In this document: positions 35,690 to 43,662 of the stretch, one piece after another | How positions within the stretch are numbered: position 1 is the first letter of the stretch | How the letters are laid out: every line of letters starts with the position of its first letter | Assembly (NCBI GenBank): GCA_900469475.1 | Contig: UBXG01000005.1 | Location: forward strand, 372,001-436,000 | Reading direction: 5' to 3' | DNA: 64,000 nucleotides | Origin: Hyphomicrobiales bacterium | GTDB lineage: Bacteria > Pseudomonadota > Alphaproteobacteria > Rhizobiales > Rhizobiaceae | Program-made: the position numbers and the translations under genes | Notes under the pieces: model-generated | Database searches by the model: none | What the model was told of the DNA's origin: nothing | The model's input: the letters and a program-made list of their open reading frames with translations, nothing else

Positions 35690-35745
35690 GGGACTGGTTT
35701 GGAGTTGGTCAGGCGAGGGCGTCTTTGATGCGTCATAGTGTCTGG

Positions 35746-35785
35746 CCTCTCATCCTGGCCTTCTCCCCACGTGCGGGGAGAAGGG
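35746..35785. repeat. Palindromic intergenic repeat, copy 1
   Basis: Core stem CCTTCTCCCC (35759-35768) with GGGGAGAAGG (35775-35784) and a 6-base loop, preceded by CCTCTCATCCTGG. The same 10-bp arms occur twice at 51568-51699. Lies in the 250-base spacer after pdxJ. Confidence 0.7.
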
Positions 35786-35844
35786 ATGACAGCGCGAAAA
35801 CGGTACTTACTTCATTCGATTGGAGTTCGTGTGTGGCATGAAAG

Positions 35845-35887
35845 CTCCCTCTCCCAGCAAGCGGGGAGAGGGTTGGGGTGAGGGGCC
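35845..35887. repeat. Palindromic intergenic repeat, variant copy
   Basis: CTCCCTCTCCC, a 7-base loop, then GGGGAGAGGG followed by TTGGGGTGAGGGGCC. This is a variant of the same class of palindrome, in inverse order of its flanking GGTGAGGGG tail relative to copy 1. Such elements are common between rhizobial genes. Confidence 0.65.
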
Positions 35888-35935
35888 ACGCATAAGGGTG
35901 CGGCAAATGAAGCCTTACCTGACCTCTTCCAAAAC

Positions 35936-36823
35936 TCAGCCAGCCAATGCGGCCTTGTGTTCCTCGAAGAAGCTGCGCAGCGTCTGCGGCTCCTTGCCGG
36001 TCAGCTTGTTGAAGTCGTTGGTAAGAATGTCGAATTTGCCGGCGCGGGTGTTGGCGTCGGCGGAGACGAGCATGTCGACCACGAAGGGCGGCAGGCCGGC
36101 GCCTGCGAGGCCAGCGGCGAACTGTTCGTCGTTGACCTGAACGACCTCAAGCGGACGGCCGGTGATCCTGCTGACGACGCTGGCCACATCTTCGATCGTC
36201 AGGGCGGTGGAGCCCGTCAGCGTATAGATGGCGCTTTCCGTCGCGTCGGAAGCCAGGGCGGCGGCGATGGCGAGTGCGCAATCGTTGCGGCTGATATTGC
36301 TGACGCGGCCGTTGCCGGTGGCGGTGTACCATTTGCCGACTTCGAGGCTGTGTGGCAGGCCCATGAGGTAGTTATCGAAATACCAGGCGTCGCGCAGGAT
36401 CGTATAGCCGATGCCGCTGGCCTTGATGGCGTTTTCCGTGCCGAGGTGGTCGGGCGCGAAGCTGACGAGCGAATCTTCCGGAGCGGGCATGGAGGTGTAG
36501 AGAATGTGCTTCACACCAGCCTTCTTCGCGGCTTCGACCGCAGCCGTCTGCTGCTTCAGGCGCAGGCCGGGTACGGCGAGCGCATCGGTGCTGATGATCA
36601 GCAGGCGATCGACGCCGGCGAAAGCGGCCGGCAGGGCGTCGGAGTCGTCGAAATCGGCCTTGCGGGTGACGACGCCCTTGGCGGTGAGGTCGGCAAGCTT
36701 CTCCGGGCTGCGCGTGGCGGCAATGATGCGGCCGGGTGCGACCTTGTATGTCTCCAGAAGGTGATGGATGACGCGCTGGCCAAGCTTGCCGGCGGCGCCG
36801 GTGACGAGAAGAGTGCTGCTCAT
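35936..36823 (-). CDS. NmrA-type NAD(P)H:quinone oxidoreductase (QorB-like)
   Basis: Atypical short-chain reductase of 295 residues. The Rossmann start is LLVTGAAGKLGQRVIHHLLE; ATRSPEKLADLTAKGVVTRKADFDD and YTLRDAWYFDNYL-like sequence are typical of QorB/YtfG, which reduces quinones with NADPH. The ATG at 36823 follows AAGGG. The divergent HxlR-family regulator starts 139 bases away and probably controls it, as YtfH does next to YtfG in enterobacteria. Confidence 0.87.
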   Translation of the reverse strand: MSSTLLVTGAAGKLGQRVIHHLLETYKVAPGRIIAATRSPEKLADLTAKGVVTRKADFDDSDALPAAFAGVDRLLIISTDALAVPGLRLKQQTAAVEAAKKAGVKHILYTSMPAPEDSLVSFAPDHLGTENAIKASGIGYTILRDAWYFDNYLMGLPHSLEVGKWYTATGNGRVSNISRNDCALAIAAALASDATESAIYTLTGSTALTIEDVASVVSRITGRPLEVVQVNDEQFAAGLAGAGLPPFVVDMLVSADANTRAGKFDILTNDFNKLTGKEPQTLRSFFEEHKAALAG

Positions 36824-36961
36824 GTGTTTTCCCTTGTTGGACCGCCGCACATTCGCAGAGGCCTTGTTGCTCTCAAAAAGAGACTAGCACTAGAATAGGA
36901 ATTGACTTCGCAGTGTAAAGGAGGCAGTTTTTCGGCTCCAAGTTACCAAAAGGGAACCGGC

Positions 36962-37381
36962 ATGGCAGCTAGCGCCGTCGTCAATCTGCGTGACAGCATA
37001 AATCCGCCGTTACGCGACGTCGATCTCAGCAATCTCGATTTTAGTAACTGTCCGGTGCGGGATCTGATCTCGCAGATCGGCGGAAAATGGTCAGTGCTGT
37101 TGCTGGAAACACTGGCCAAACGGCCATACCGTTTCGGCGAGTTGCGCCGTCTTGTGCCCGATATCTCCCAACGCATGCTAACACAAACGCTGCGCGACCT
37201 CCAGCGCGACGGCTATGTCGATCGCGAGGTCTTTCCCACCAAGCCGCCAAGCGTCGAATATCGCATGACGGCTCTCGGCCATTCGCTTTACGAGCCACTG
37301 GCGCTGCTTCTGAATTGGGCGGAGGCCAATCATGAGGCCGTCAAGGCCGCAAGAGCCCGTTTCGATCAATCGCAGGACTGA
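36962..37381 (+). CDS. HxlR family transcriptional regulator
   Basis: Winged-helix regulator of 139 residues. The signature is [78 protein letters not shown] along residues 29-100. The Cys in SNCPVRD is at the position where redox-sensing family members (HypR, YodB) carry their reactive cysteine. ATG 36962 follows AGGGAAC. Divergent from the QorB-like gene, its likely target; a monooxygenase gene follows 9 bases later. Confidence 0.88.
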   Translation: MAASAVVNLRDSINPPLRDVDLSNLDFSNCPVRDLISQIGGKWSVLLLETLAKRPYRFGELRRLVPDISQRMLTQTLRDLQRDGYVDREVFPTKPPSVEYRMTALGHSLYEPLALLLNWAEANHEAVKAARARFDQSQD

Positions 37382-37390
37382 GCCGTCACA

Positions 37391-38638
37391 GTGAAGCCCT
37401 TGAAGATCGCTATCGTCGGCGCCGGGCCTGCCGGTCTTGCCGCCTCTCTCTTTCTCACTCGCGCCGGCCATACGACCGATATCATCGAACGGTTCGATAG
37501 CCCGGCTCCCGTCGGCTCGGCGCTGATGCTGCAGCCGACTGGATTGACCGTGCTGGAATCGCTCGGGCTTGGTCCCGCCATCCACGCCGCCGGCAACCGC
37601 ATCGATCGATTGTTCGGCACGGAAACCACCCGCGGCCGCATCGTCCTCGATGTGCGCTACAATGCGTTGGCGGGCGGGCGCTATGGGCTTGGCGTTCATC
37701 GTGCGGCCCTGGTCGATACGCTTTACGACGAAGTCTCGGCGCGGCAACATCCGATCCATACCGGCCAGCGTGCTATCGGTGTGGCGGAGGAGGGCGGTGA
37801 AAGCTATCTCTCTGTCGAAGGTGGCGAGCGCCTCGGACCTTATGATCTCGTCATCGACGCCAGCGGCGCGCGCTCGGAACTGGTGACGGCATCGCCCGTT
37901 GCGCCGCGTGTACGCAACCTCGTCTACGGCGCCTTTTGGGCGACGCTCGATTGTCCGGATGGGCTGGTGGATCAGGCAGCGCTGACGCAACGCTATGACA
38001 AGGCGAGCGTGATGATCGGTGTATTGCCGATCGGCAGCAGAAGGCCGGATTTGCCGAAACAGGCCGCTTTGTTTTGGAGCTTGAAGGTGGCGGACGCCGA
38101 CGAGGTGCGCAGGCGTGGGCTTGAGCGCTGGAAGCAGACAATCCGCGGCTACTGGCCTGAATGCGAGCCTTTGCTGGAGCAGATTACAGACTGGGACCAG
38201 TTGACGCTGGCGCGTTATGCCCATCGCACGGTGATGACGCCCTATAGCGGGCGGACTGTTTTCGTCGGCGATGCGGCCCATTCCACCAGTCCGCAGCTCG
38301 GGCAGGGCGCCAACATGGCGTTGCTCGATGTGGCCGCGTTCGCGCACGCTTTGGCGGGACATGAAACGATCGATGCCGCTCTTGCTGCCTATGCCAAGGC
38401 ACGGCGAATGCATGTGCGGTTGTTTCAGCTGCTCTCAGCGGCCTTCACGCCCTTCTACCAATCGGACTCTGCGGCACTGGCCTGGATCCGCGACCGACTG
38501 GTCGCAACCATCGCCAAAGTACCGCCGGCACCGCAGATCCTGGCCGGCATTGTCTCCGGCACCCTGGTCGATCCGTTTCATGGCGCAGGCTTGCGGGAAT
38601 GTGACTGGCTGCGGCTGGCGGTGCCGCAGCCGTCTTGA
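37391..38638 (+). CDS. FAD-dependent monooxygenase
   Basis: Class A flavoprotein hydroxylase of 415 residues. It has the FAD-binding start IAIVGAGPAGLAASLFLTRAGH (GxGxxG), the DG-type region YDLVIDASGARSELV and the second FAD motif VGDAAHSTSPQLGQGANMALLD. Relatives hydroxylate aromatic compounds or polyketides. The start is GTG at 37391, 9 bases after the HxlR stop, so the two genes are likely co-transcribed. The substrate is unknown, but the adjacent quinone reductase and MFS pump suggest handling of aromatic or quinone compounds. Confidence 0.86.
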   Translation: MKPLKIAIVGAGPAGLAASLFLTRAGHTTDIIERFDSPAPVGSALMLQPTGLTVLESLGLGPAIHAAGNRIDRLFGTETTRGRIVLDVRYNALAGGRYGLGVHRAALVDTLYDEVSARQHPIHTGQRAIGVAEEGGESYLSVEGGERLGPYDLVIDASGARSELVTASPVAPRVRNLVYGAFWATLDCPDGLVDQAALTQRYDKASVMIGVLPIGSRRPDLPKQAALFWSLKVADADEVRRRGLERWKQTIRGYWPECEPLLEQITDWDQLTLARYAHRTVMTPYSGRTVFVGDAAHSTSPQLGQGANMALLDVAAFAHALAGHETIDAALAAYAKARRMHVRLFQLLSAAFTPFYQSDSAALAWIRDRLVATIAKVPPAPQILAGIVSGTLVDPFHGAGLRECDWLRLAVPQPS

Positions 38639-39853
38639 TCAGTTCTTGCGCTCGGTCAGATAGGCAAGCAGCGCGATAACCGGGAAGGCGACGCCGATCC
38701 AGGAGGCCATGTTCCAGCCGCCGGTGGCATAGGCCCAGCCGCCAAGCGCCGAGCCAAGGGCGCCGCCGGCGAAGAAGGTCGCCATATAGAGGCCGTTGAG
38801 ACGGCTGCGATGCTCGGCGCTGAGCGCAAAGATGGCGCGTTGACCGAGTACCAGATTCGTCTGGACGCCAAAGTCGAGCATGATGCCTGACAGCGTGAGC
38901 GTGATCAGCGCCAGCAATGAACCGCTGCCGGAAAAATGGCCGATCAGGAAGGCGATAATGGCGAGCACCAGGGCGAAGGCTGTCGCAAGCTTCGTCCAGC
39001 CGCGATCAGCGACGCGTCCGGCAATCGGTGAGGCGATGGCGCCCGCGGCTCCGGCAAGTGCGAAGAGGGCAATACCATTCTGCGTCAGGCCGAATGCAGG
39101 GCTCGCCAGCAGCAGCGGCGTCGTCGTCCAGAAGAGGCTGAAGGCGCCGAACATGCAGGCCTGATAGAGCGCACGTCGCTGCAGGACCGGCGTGCGGAGC
39201 GCGAGATGGCCCATGGAGGACAGCAGCTGCCCATAATGCAGTTTCGTATGGGGCACGCGAGTCGGTAGAACGAGGCGCAGGATGACGATCAGCCCGATCA
39301 TGACGCCGGCTGAGATGATGTAGACCGCGTGCCAGGAGAGAAGCTCGGACAGGAAGCTCGCAGCCGGGCGGGCGAGCATGATGCCGACGAGCAGGCCGCT
39401 CATGACATTGCCGACGACAGCGCCGCGGCTGGCGTCCGGCGCCATATGGGCAGCGAAGGGGACAAGGACCTGCACGGCAACGGATGCAAGGCCAATGCAG
39501 AGCGAGGCAAGCAGGAACAGCGACGGCGACCACGCGAAGGCTGCTCCGACAAGCGCGACGGCGGCAAGCGCCACCAGCGTCAGGACCAGTTTCCGGTTCT
39601 CGAGAAGATCGCCGAGTGGGACGATCAGCAGGAGGCCGAGGCCGTAGCCGATCTGCGTCAGCGTGACGATGAGGCCGGTCGCCGCCGGGCTGAAGCCGAG
39701 TGACTGGCTGATGGGGCCGGCAAGCGGCTGGCCATAGTAGAGATTGGCGGCCACCAGCCCGCAGGCGGCGGCGAACATGAATGTGAGAAGCGGCGAAATG
39801 GTCTTTTCCGGGAGCGGCGTGCTCTCCCGTCTGGCGGCGGCAGTTGCGGGCAT
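38639..39853 (-). CDS. MFS transporter
   Basis: Twelve-segment major facilitator of 404 residues, probably a drug or metabolite exporter. The first helix begins LLTFMFAAACGLVAANLYYGQPL. The loop-2 motif LGDLLENRKLVL resembles MFS motif A (GxLaDrxGrrxxl), and VLGQRAIFALSAEHRSRLNGLYMATFFAGGALGSALGG is typical of the YgaY/CynX-like group. The TetR gene lies immediately upstream on the same strand with 52 bases between, so both are likely one operon. It converges on the monooxygenase with no gap between stops. Confidence 0.88.
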   Translation of the reverse strand: MPATAAARRESTPLPEKTISPLLTFMFAAACGLVAANLYYGQPLAGPISQSLGFSPAATGLIVTLTQIGYGLGLLLIVPLGDLLENRKLVLTLVALAAVALVGAAFAWSPSLFLLASLCIGLASVAVQVLVPFAAHMAPDASRGAVVGNVMSGLLVGIMLARPAASFLSELLSWHAVYIISAGVMIGLIVILRLVLPTRVPHTKLHYGQLLSSMGHLALRTPVLQRRALYQACMFGAFSLFWTTTPLLLASPAFGLTQNGIALFALAGAAGAIASPIAGRVADRGWTKLATAFALVLAIIAFLIGHFSGSGSLLALITLTLSGIMLDFGVQTNLVLGQRAIFALSAEHRSRLNGLYMATFFAGGALGSALGGWAYATGGWNMASWIGVAFPVIALLAYLTERKN

Positions 39854-39905
39854 GTCTCGTCCTCAATAGGAGCGGGGGTTACGTTCCCCGAAATTTCAGT
39901 GAAAA

Positions 39906-40523
39906 TCAGTTCAGCAGTTTCATGGCCGTCTCGGCGACGGCGAGCATATGTTCGGTCTTGCGGCCAGTCTTGCCGATCACGCGCATGCCCTTCGTCAGGG
40001 CTAGCAGCGTGCAGGCGGTGCTTTCCGGATCGACATGCTTCGATATGGAGCCATCCTCCTGTCCGAGATGGATCAAATTGAGGATACGCCTTTCGTCGAA
40101 ATCGAAGGCGACGCCGACGCGACCGGCGACTTCTTCGTCGAAAAGCGCAAGTTCGGTTGCGCTTCCGACGACAAGGCAGCCGCGGCGGCCGATCTCCCCG
40201 CATGAGGCTTCCGCGAAGAACGTCACCAAGGCACGAAGTTTTTCATGAGCATTCGGAGCTTCCGCAAGCGTCTCGTCGATGAGTTGCTGGCGGACCTGAC
40301 GATACCGGCTGAACGCGGCGAGGAAGATCCCGCGCTTGTCGCCGAAAGCCTTGTAGACGCTTCCTGCCGTCAGACCCATGGCCTCGGTCAATTCGCTGAT
40401 CGAGGCGGCATAATAGCCGCGCTCGGAAAAGACACGCAGCGCTTCGTCCAGCGCGGAATCCATGTCGAATTCACGCGGACGTCCACGAAGCTTCGGTGCG
40501 ATGTCGAGAGTGTCTGTCGTCAT
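39906..40523 (-). CDS. TetR/AcrR family repressor
   Basis: Repressor of 205 residues. The TetR helix-turn-helix is at about 15-62 (GRPREFDMDSALDEALRVFSERGYYAASISELTEAMGLTAGSVYKAFGDKRGIF). The C-terminal ligand domain has CGEIGRRGCLVVGSATELALFDEEV. It is transcribed ahead of the MFS gene. A dyad at 40536-40551, 13 bases upstream of its start, is the likely operator for autoregulation of both genes. Confidence 0.89.
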   Translation of the reverse strand: MTTDTLDIAPKLRGRPREFDMDSALDEALRVFSERGYYAASISELTEAMGLTAGSVYKAFGDKRGIFLAAFSRYRQVRQQLIDETLAEAPNAHEKLRALVTFFAEASCGEIGRRGCLVVGSATELALFDEEVAGRVGVAFDFDERRILNLIHLGQEDGSISKHVDPESTACTLLALTKGMRVIGKTGRKTEHMLAVAETAMKLLN

Positions 40524-40535
40524 GTCACTCTTTTA

Positions 40536-40551
40536 GGAAATGATCGTTTCC
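40536..40551. promoter_or_regulatory. Putative TetR operator
   Basis: GGAAATGATCGTTTCC, a 16-bp near-palindrome with two mismatched positions, directly upstream of the TetR-MFS operon. Size and location fit TetR-family autorepression. Confidence 0.5.
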
Positions 40552-40613
40552 AAATCAAGCGAATTTTTGCGTCGCAGCAAGAATCGGAAGAATATTGATT
40601 GCGACCGGTCCCG

Positions 40614-41120
40614 CTACTCGTGGAAAAACGCCATGTGGATCGCGTCCTTATAGCGGCCGTCGATGCGTACGGAATTGCGAGCGAGGCCCTCGCGGACGAA
40701 GCCGACTTTTTCGTAGAGCGCGATGGCTCTGTCATTGTCGGCATGCACGCTGAGTTCGACGCGTTCTATTCCTGCATCCCGCGCGGCATGCAGCGTCGTC
40801 TCTATCAATCGACGTCCCAATCCCCGGCCGCGATAGGCGGAGACGATGCCCATGCCGAGCTTGCCGGCGTGGGCATGGGAAGGAAAGCCATGACGGCTGA
40901 TGTCGCACCAGCCGACAACTTTCCCATCGTCTAGGGCGACGAACTGCGGATTGCCTTTTTCGATCATGCCAAGCACGAAAATGCGTGTTTCTTCCAGCGG
41001 AAAGGCTTCGAGCAGCGACAGATATTCCCGCTCACGTGCGACCGTATCGAGCGCTTTGTGAAAACCTTCGATATGTTCGGTTGATATGGGTTCTATCCGG
41101 ATTTCGCCACTTTCGGCCAT
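40614..41120 (-). CDS. GNAT N-acetyltransferase
   Basis: Acetyltransferase of 168 residues. The conserved parts are RIEPISTEHIEGFHKALDTVARE, the CoA-binding loop LGMGIVSAYRGRGLGRRLIETTL and NDRAIALYEKVGFVREGLARNSV. This resembles the YhhY/PhnO-like group acting on free amines or amino acids. Stands alone between TetR and the MarR-GNAT gene. Confidence 0.85.
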   Translation of the reverse strand: MAESGEIRIEPISTEHIEGFHKALDTVAREREYLSLLEAFPLEETRIFVLGMIEKGNPQFVALDDGKVVGWCDISRHGFPSHAHAGKLGMGIVSAYRGRGLGRRLIETTLHAARDAGIERVELSVHADNDRAIALYEKVGFVREGLARNSVRIDGRYKDAIHMAFFHE

Positions 41121-41206
41121 CGTTGGTATCTCATTGCAAATCAGGGAAGCATTGAGGATATGGGCAAAACCAGAGGGTGTCCATTCACGCAGTCAGCCGC
41201 CTGCGT

Positions 41207-42136
41207 TCAAAGATCGAGTTCCCATGTCTGACCGTTCAGTTCCGGGCCGAACATGCGGTGCTTCTCCTCTGCGGCGAGCTTGAAGCCCGCCTTGATGTAG
41301 ATGGCGCGTGCAGTGTCGAGAATGTCATTGGTCCAGAGCGAGAGTGTTCCGTAGCCGGCATCGCGCGAAAAACGGATGCATTCGTCGACCAGCATCTTAC
41401 CGAGGCCGAGGCCGCGCGCCGTCTTATCCACATAGAGCAGCCGAAGCTTCGCGACGCCGTCGCCGCCATCGGCGATCATGGCGGAGCCGACATTGAGGCC
41501 GCCTCGCTCGGCAATCCAGCACCGATCTTTTTGCGGGTTGAAATTAGACAGGAATTTGCCGGCGACTTCGGCCACCAATCCTTCGAAGCGATCGTCCCAG
41601 CCGAATTCTTCGGTGTAAAAGCGCGCCTGGCTTTGTACGATCCAGCCGATGTCACCGGGTCGATGATTGCGAATGATCGCGAGGCCCGCTTCGGTTCGAT
41701 CGGGGCCGAGTGTTTCCTGTATCGTCTGCATCGCTGCAACGACACGCTCGGGTTCGCCGGGCGCGAGTTTTTCGAAATAGCCGGCGATCTGTGCGCGTGA
41801 GCGGCGGACGAACTCCTCGAACTGCGCCTGTCCCTTGTCGGTGACCTTTATGATCTGGCTACGCGCATCGGTCGGGTCCGGCGTCGTTTCGATCAGCCCA
41901 TCCTCGCGAAAGCGCTTGACGATACGGCTGAGATAGGCGGGGTCGAGATGCAGCTCGCGTGTCAGCGCGGAAGCTGCGACGCCACCGCGGAAGCCGACTT
42001 CGAACAGCACGCGCACATCCGTGAGCGTATAGGGGCTGTCGAGGTAGGCCTTGTTCAGGACGCCGAGGAAATTCGTATAGAAGCGATTGAAGTTACGGAC
42101 GGCATCGATGGTCGTGAAATCGGCAGCGGCGGGCAT
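41207..42136 (-). CDS. MarR regulator fused to GNAT acetyltransferase
   Basis: Two-domain protein of 309 residues. Residues about 10-150 are a MarR winged helix (ALTRELHLDPAYLSRIVKRFREDGLIETTPDPTDARSQIIKVT), and residues about 155-309 a GNAT domain (LLYVDKTARGLGLGKMLVDECIRFSRDAGYGTLSLWTNDIL). Such natural fusions are widespread, but the acetyl acceptor is unclear. The start codon is preceded by a strong hairpin that contains its own ribosome-binding site. Confidence 0.88.
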   Translation of the reverse strand: MPAAADFTTIDAVRNFNRFYTNFLGVLNKAYLDSPYTLTDVRVLFEVGFRGGVAASALTRELHLDPAYLSRIVKRFREDGLIETTPDPTDARSQIIKVTDKGQAQFEEFVRRSRAQIAGYFEKLAPGEPERVVAAMQTIQETLGPDRTEAGLAIIRNHRPGDIGWIVQSQARFYTEEFGWDDRFEGLVAEVAGKFLSNFNPQKDRCWIAERGGLNVGSAMIADGGDGVAKLRLLYVDKTARGLGLGKMLVDECIRFSRDAGYGTLSLWTNDILDTARAIYIKAGFKLAAEEKHRMFGPELNGQTWELDL

Positions 42137-42137
42137 G

Positions 42138-42167
42138 ACATCGTCTCCTCAGGTATGGAGACGATGT
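42138..42167 (-). promoter_or_regulatory. Perfect 11-bp inverted repeat over the MarR-GNAT ribosome-binding site
   Basis: Arms ACATCGTCTCC (42138-42148) and GGAGACGATGT (42157-42167) with an 8-base loop. On the minus strand the second arm reads GGAGACGATGT and ends 1 base before the ATG, so it holds the Shine-Dalgarno GGAG. It may be a MarR operator, an mRNA hairpin or both. Confidence 0.65.
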
Positions 42168-42206
42168 TGGTTATTTATTGGACTCAGTCAAGTAAATTGA
42201 TCGAGG

Positions 42207-42926
42207 TCAGGCGGCGCAGCTTTTGCTGCTCTTTTCATTCGCAAGCGCGAAGTCGACGACCGCCTCGACATGGATCGTCGTCGTGTCGAAGCCTGGCAGG
42301 ATCAGTGCCTTCGGATCGAGGATGAGGCAGATCTCGGTGCAGCCGAGAATGACGCTGTCGGCACCTTCCGCCTTGGCGCGCTCGATGATGCCGTTCAGCT
42401 TCCGGCGCGACTCGTCCTTGATGATGCCAGCGCAGAGTTCGTTGAAGATGATATCATGCGTGACGGTGCGATCCTCGGGACCGGGCACCATGATGGAGAC
42501 GCCGTTTTCAGCCATACGCTCGGCATAGAAGCCGTGTTCCATCGTGTAGCGTGTGGCGAGCAGCAGCGGCTTGACCCTGCCGGCGGCCTTCAAGGCCGCG
42601 GCGGTCTCATCGATGATATGGATGAGCGGAGCTGAAACGCGTGCGGCAACCTGAGGTGCGATCAGGTGCATGGTGTTAGTGCAGATGAGCACGCATTCGG
42701 CCCCGGCCTTTTGCAGGCCTTCCGCCGCATCGCCGAGGCGCTCGGCGGCATCGTTCCAGCGCCCGGCCTTCTGTAGCGCGACGATTTCCTCGAAGTTGAC
42801 GGAGTACATGACCAGCTCCGCAGAGGAGAGGCCGCCGAGGCGCTCGCGGACCATTTCGTTGATCAGGCGATAGTAGACTGCCGAACTCTCGAAACTCATG
42901 CCGCCGATCAGGCCAATGGTGCGCAT
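42207..42926 (-). CDS. Aspartate/glutamate racemase family protein
   Basis: PLP-independent racemase of 239 residues. The two catalytic cysteines lie in CTNTMHLIAP (near residue 82) and LGCTEICLIL (near 193). The start MRTIGLIGGMSFESSAVYYRLINEMV is typical of the YgeA-type broad-specificity group. The divergent Lrp-type regulator is a likely controller. The product would be a D-amino acid for cell wall or signalling; specificity is not visible. Confidence 0.9.
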   Translation of the reverse strand: MRTIGLIGGMSFESSAVYYRLINEMVRERLGGLSSAELVMYSVNFEEIVALQKAGRWNDAAERLGDAAEGLQKAGAECVLICTNTMHLIAPQVAARVSAPLIHIIDETAAALKAAGRVKPLLLATRYTMEHGFYAERMAENGVSIMVPGPEDRTVTHDIIFNELCAGIIKDESRRKLNGIIERAKAEGADSVILGCTEICLILDPKALILPGFDTTTIHVEAVVDFALANEKSSKSCAA

Positions 42927-43029
42927 AATGCTGTTCTCCGCTCGTGGATTTTGAATGGAGGAATAGTGCGGCGTTTCACCCGCCGCATGTTTGCGTTTTT
43001 TGAGGCTTATCAGGATCTATCTGCAAATG

Positions 43030-43057
43030 TTTGCGCATTTTTCGATTTATGTGCAAA
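43030..43057. promoter_or_regulatory. Putative Lrp-type operator
   Basis: TTTGCGCA and TGTGCAAA (8-base arms, one mismatch) separated by an AT-rich 12-base spacer, in the region between the racemase and Lrp genes. A second TGCAAA-TG-TTTGCG dyad abuts it at 43022-43035. AT-rich loosely symmetric sites in tandem are typical for Lrp/AsnC proteins. Confidence 0.45.
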
Positions 43058-43088
43058 ATATTGGCGTATATATGAGGAGTTGCCGTAC

Positions 43089-43553
43089 ATGCTTGATGAA
43101 CGTGACCGAAAGATTCTCGAATTTCTGCAGGCGGATGCCGGCATCTCCGTCACCGAACTTGCCGATCGCGTTGCCCTGTCGGTGTCGGCCTGCTCGCGCC
43201 GCATACAGCGGCTTGAGGAAAGCGGGCATATCGCCCGGCGTATCGTCGTGCTCGATCGCGAGAAGATGGGAGTGCCGACCACGGTCTATGCGATGATCAA
43301 GACGGCGCATCATGCCGACGAGTGGATCGAATCCTTCCGCAAAGTCATCGGAGATATCCCTGAGATCGTTGAGGCGCATCGGCTTACCGGGAATTATGAT
43401 TATATCCTCAAGATCGTGTTGCCGCGTGTCGAGCATTACGACGTCATCTACAAGCAGCTCGTGCGCAAGATCGAGCTCTTCGACGTCTCGGCGTCGATCT
43501 CGATGGAGGAACTTAAAAGCGGCGCCTCCGTTCCTGTCGGGTATGCACAATAG
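43089..43553 (+). CDS. Lrp/AsnC family transcriptional regulator
   Basis: Amino-acid-responsive regulator of 154 residues. The helix-turn-helix lies at about 3-55 (LDERDRKILEFLQADAGISVTELADRVALSVSACSRRIQRLEESGHI) and the RAM ligand domain at 70-145 (GVPTTVYAMIKTAHHADEWIESFRKVI, VEAHRLTGNYDYILKIVLP). The ATG at 43089 is family-like and follows GAGGAG; a longer frame from 42951 has no similarity. Divergent from the racemase gene, which it may activate in response to an amino acid. Confidence 0.9.
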   Translation: MLDERDRKILEFLQADAGISVTELADRVALSVSACSRRIQRLEESGHIARRIVVLDREKMGVPTTVYAMIKTAHHADEWIESFRKVIGDIPEIVEAHRLTGNYDYILKIVLPRVEHYDVIYKQLVRKIELFDVSASISMEELKSGASVPVGYAQ

Positions 43554-43662
43554 GTGCCTTGGCCATATCGTAGCCGTGCAGAGGTGCCATGCATAAAAGA
43601 TGGTTGCTGCATATCCTTCTCAACCCTACGTTTTTGAGCAGAGTTAATCGCGAGGTGTTGCC

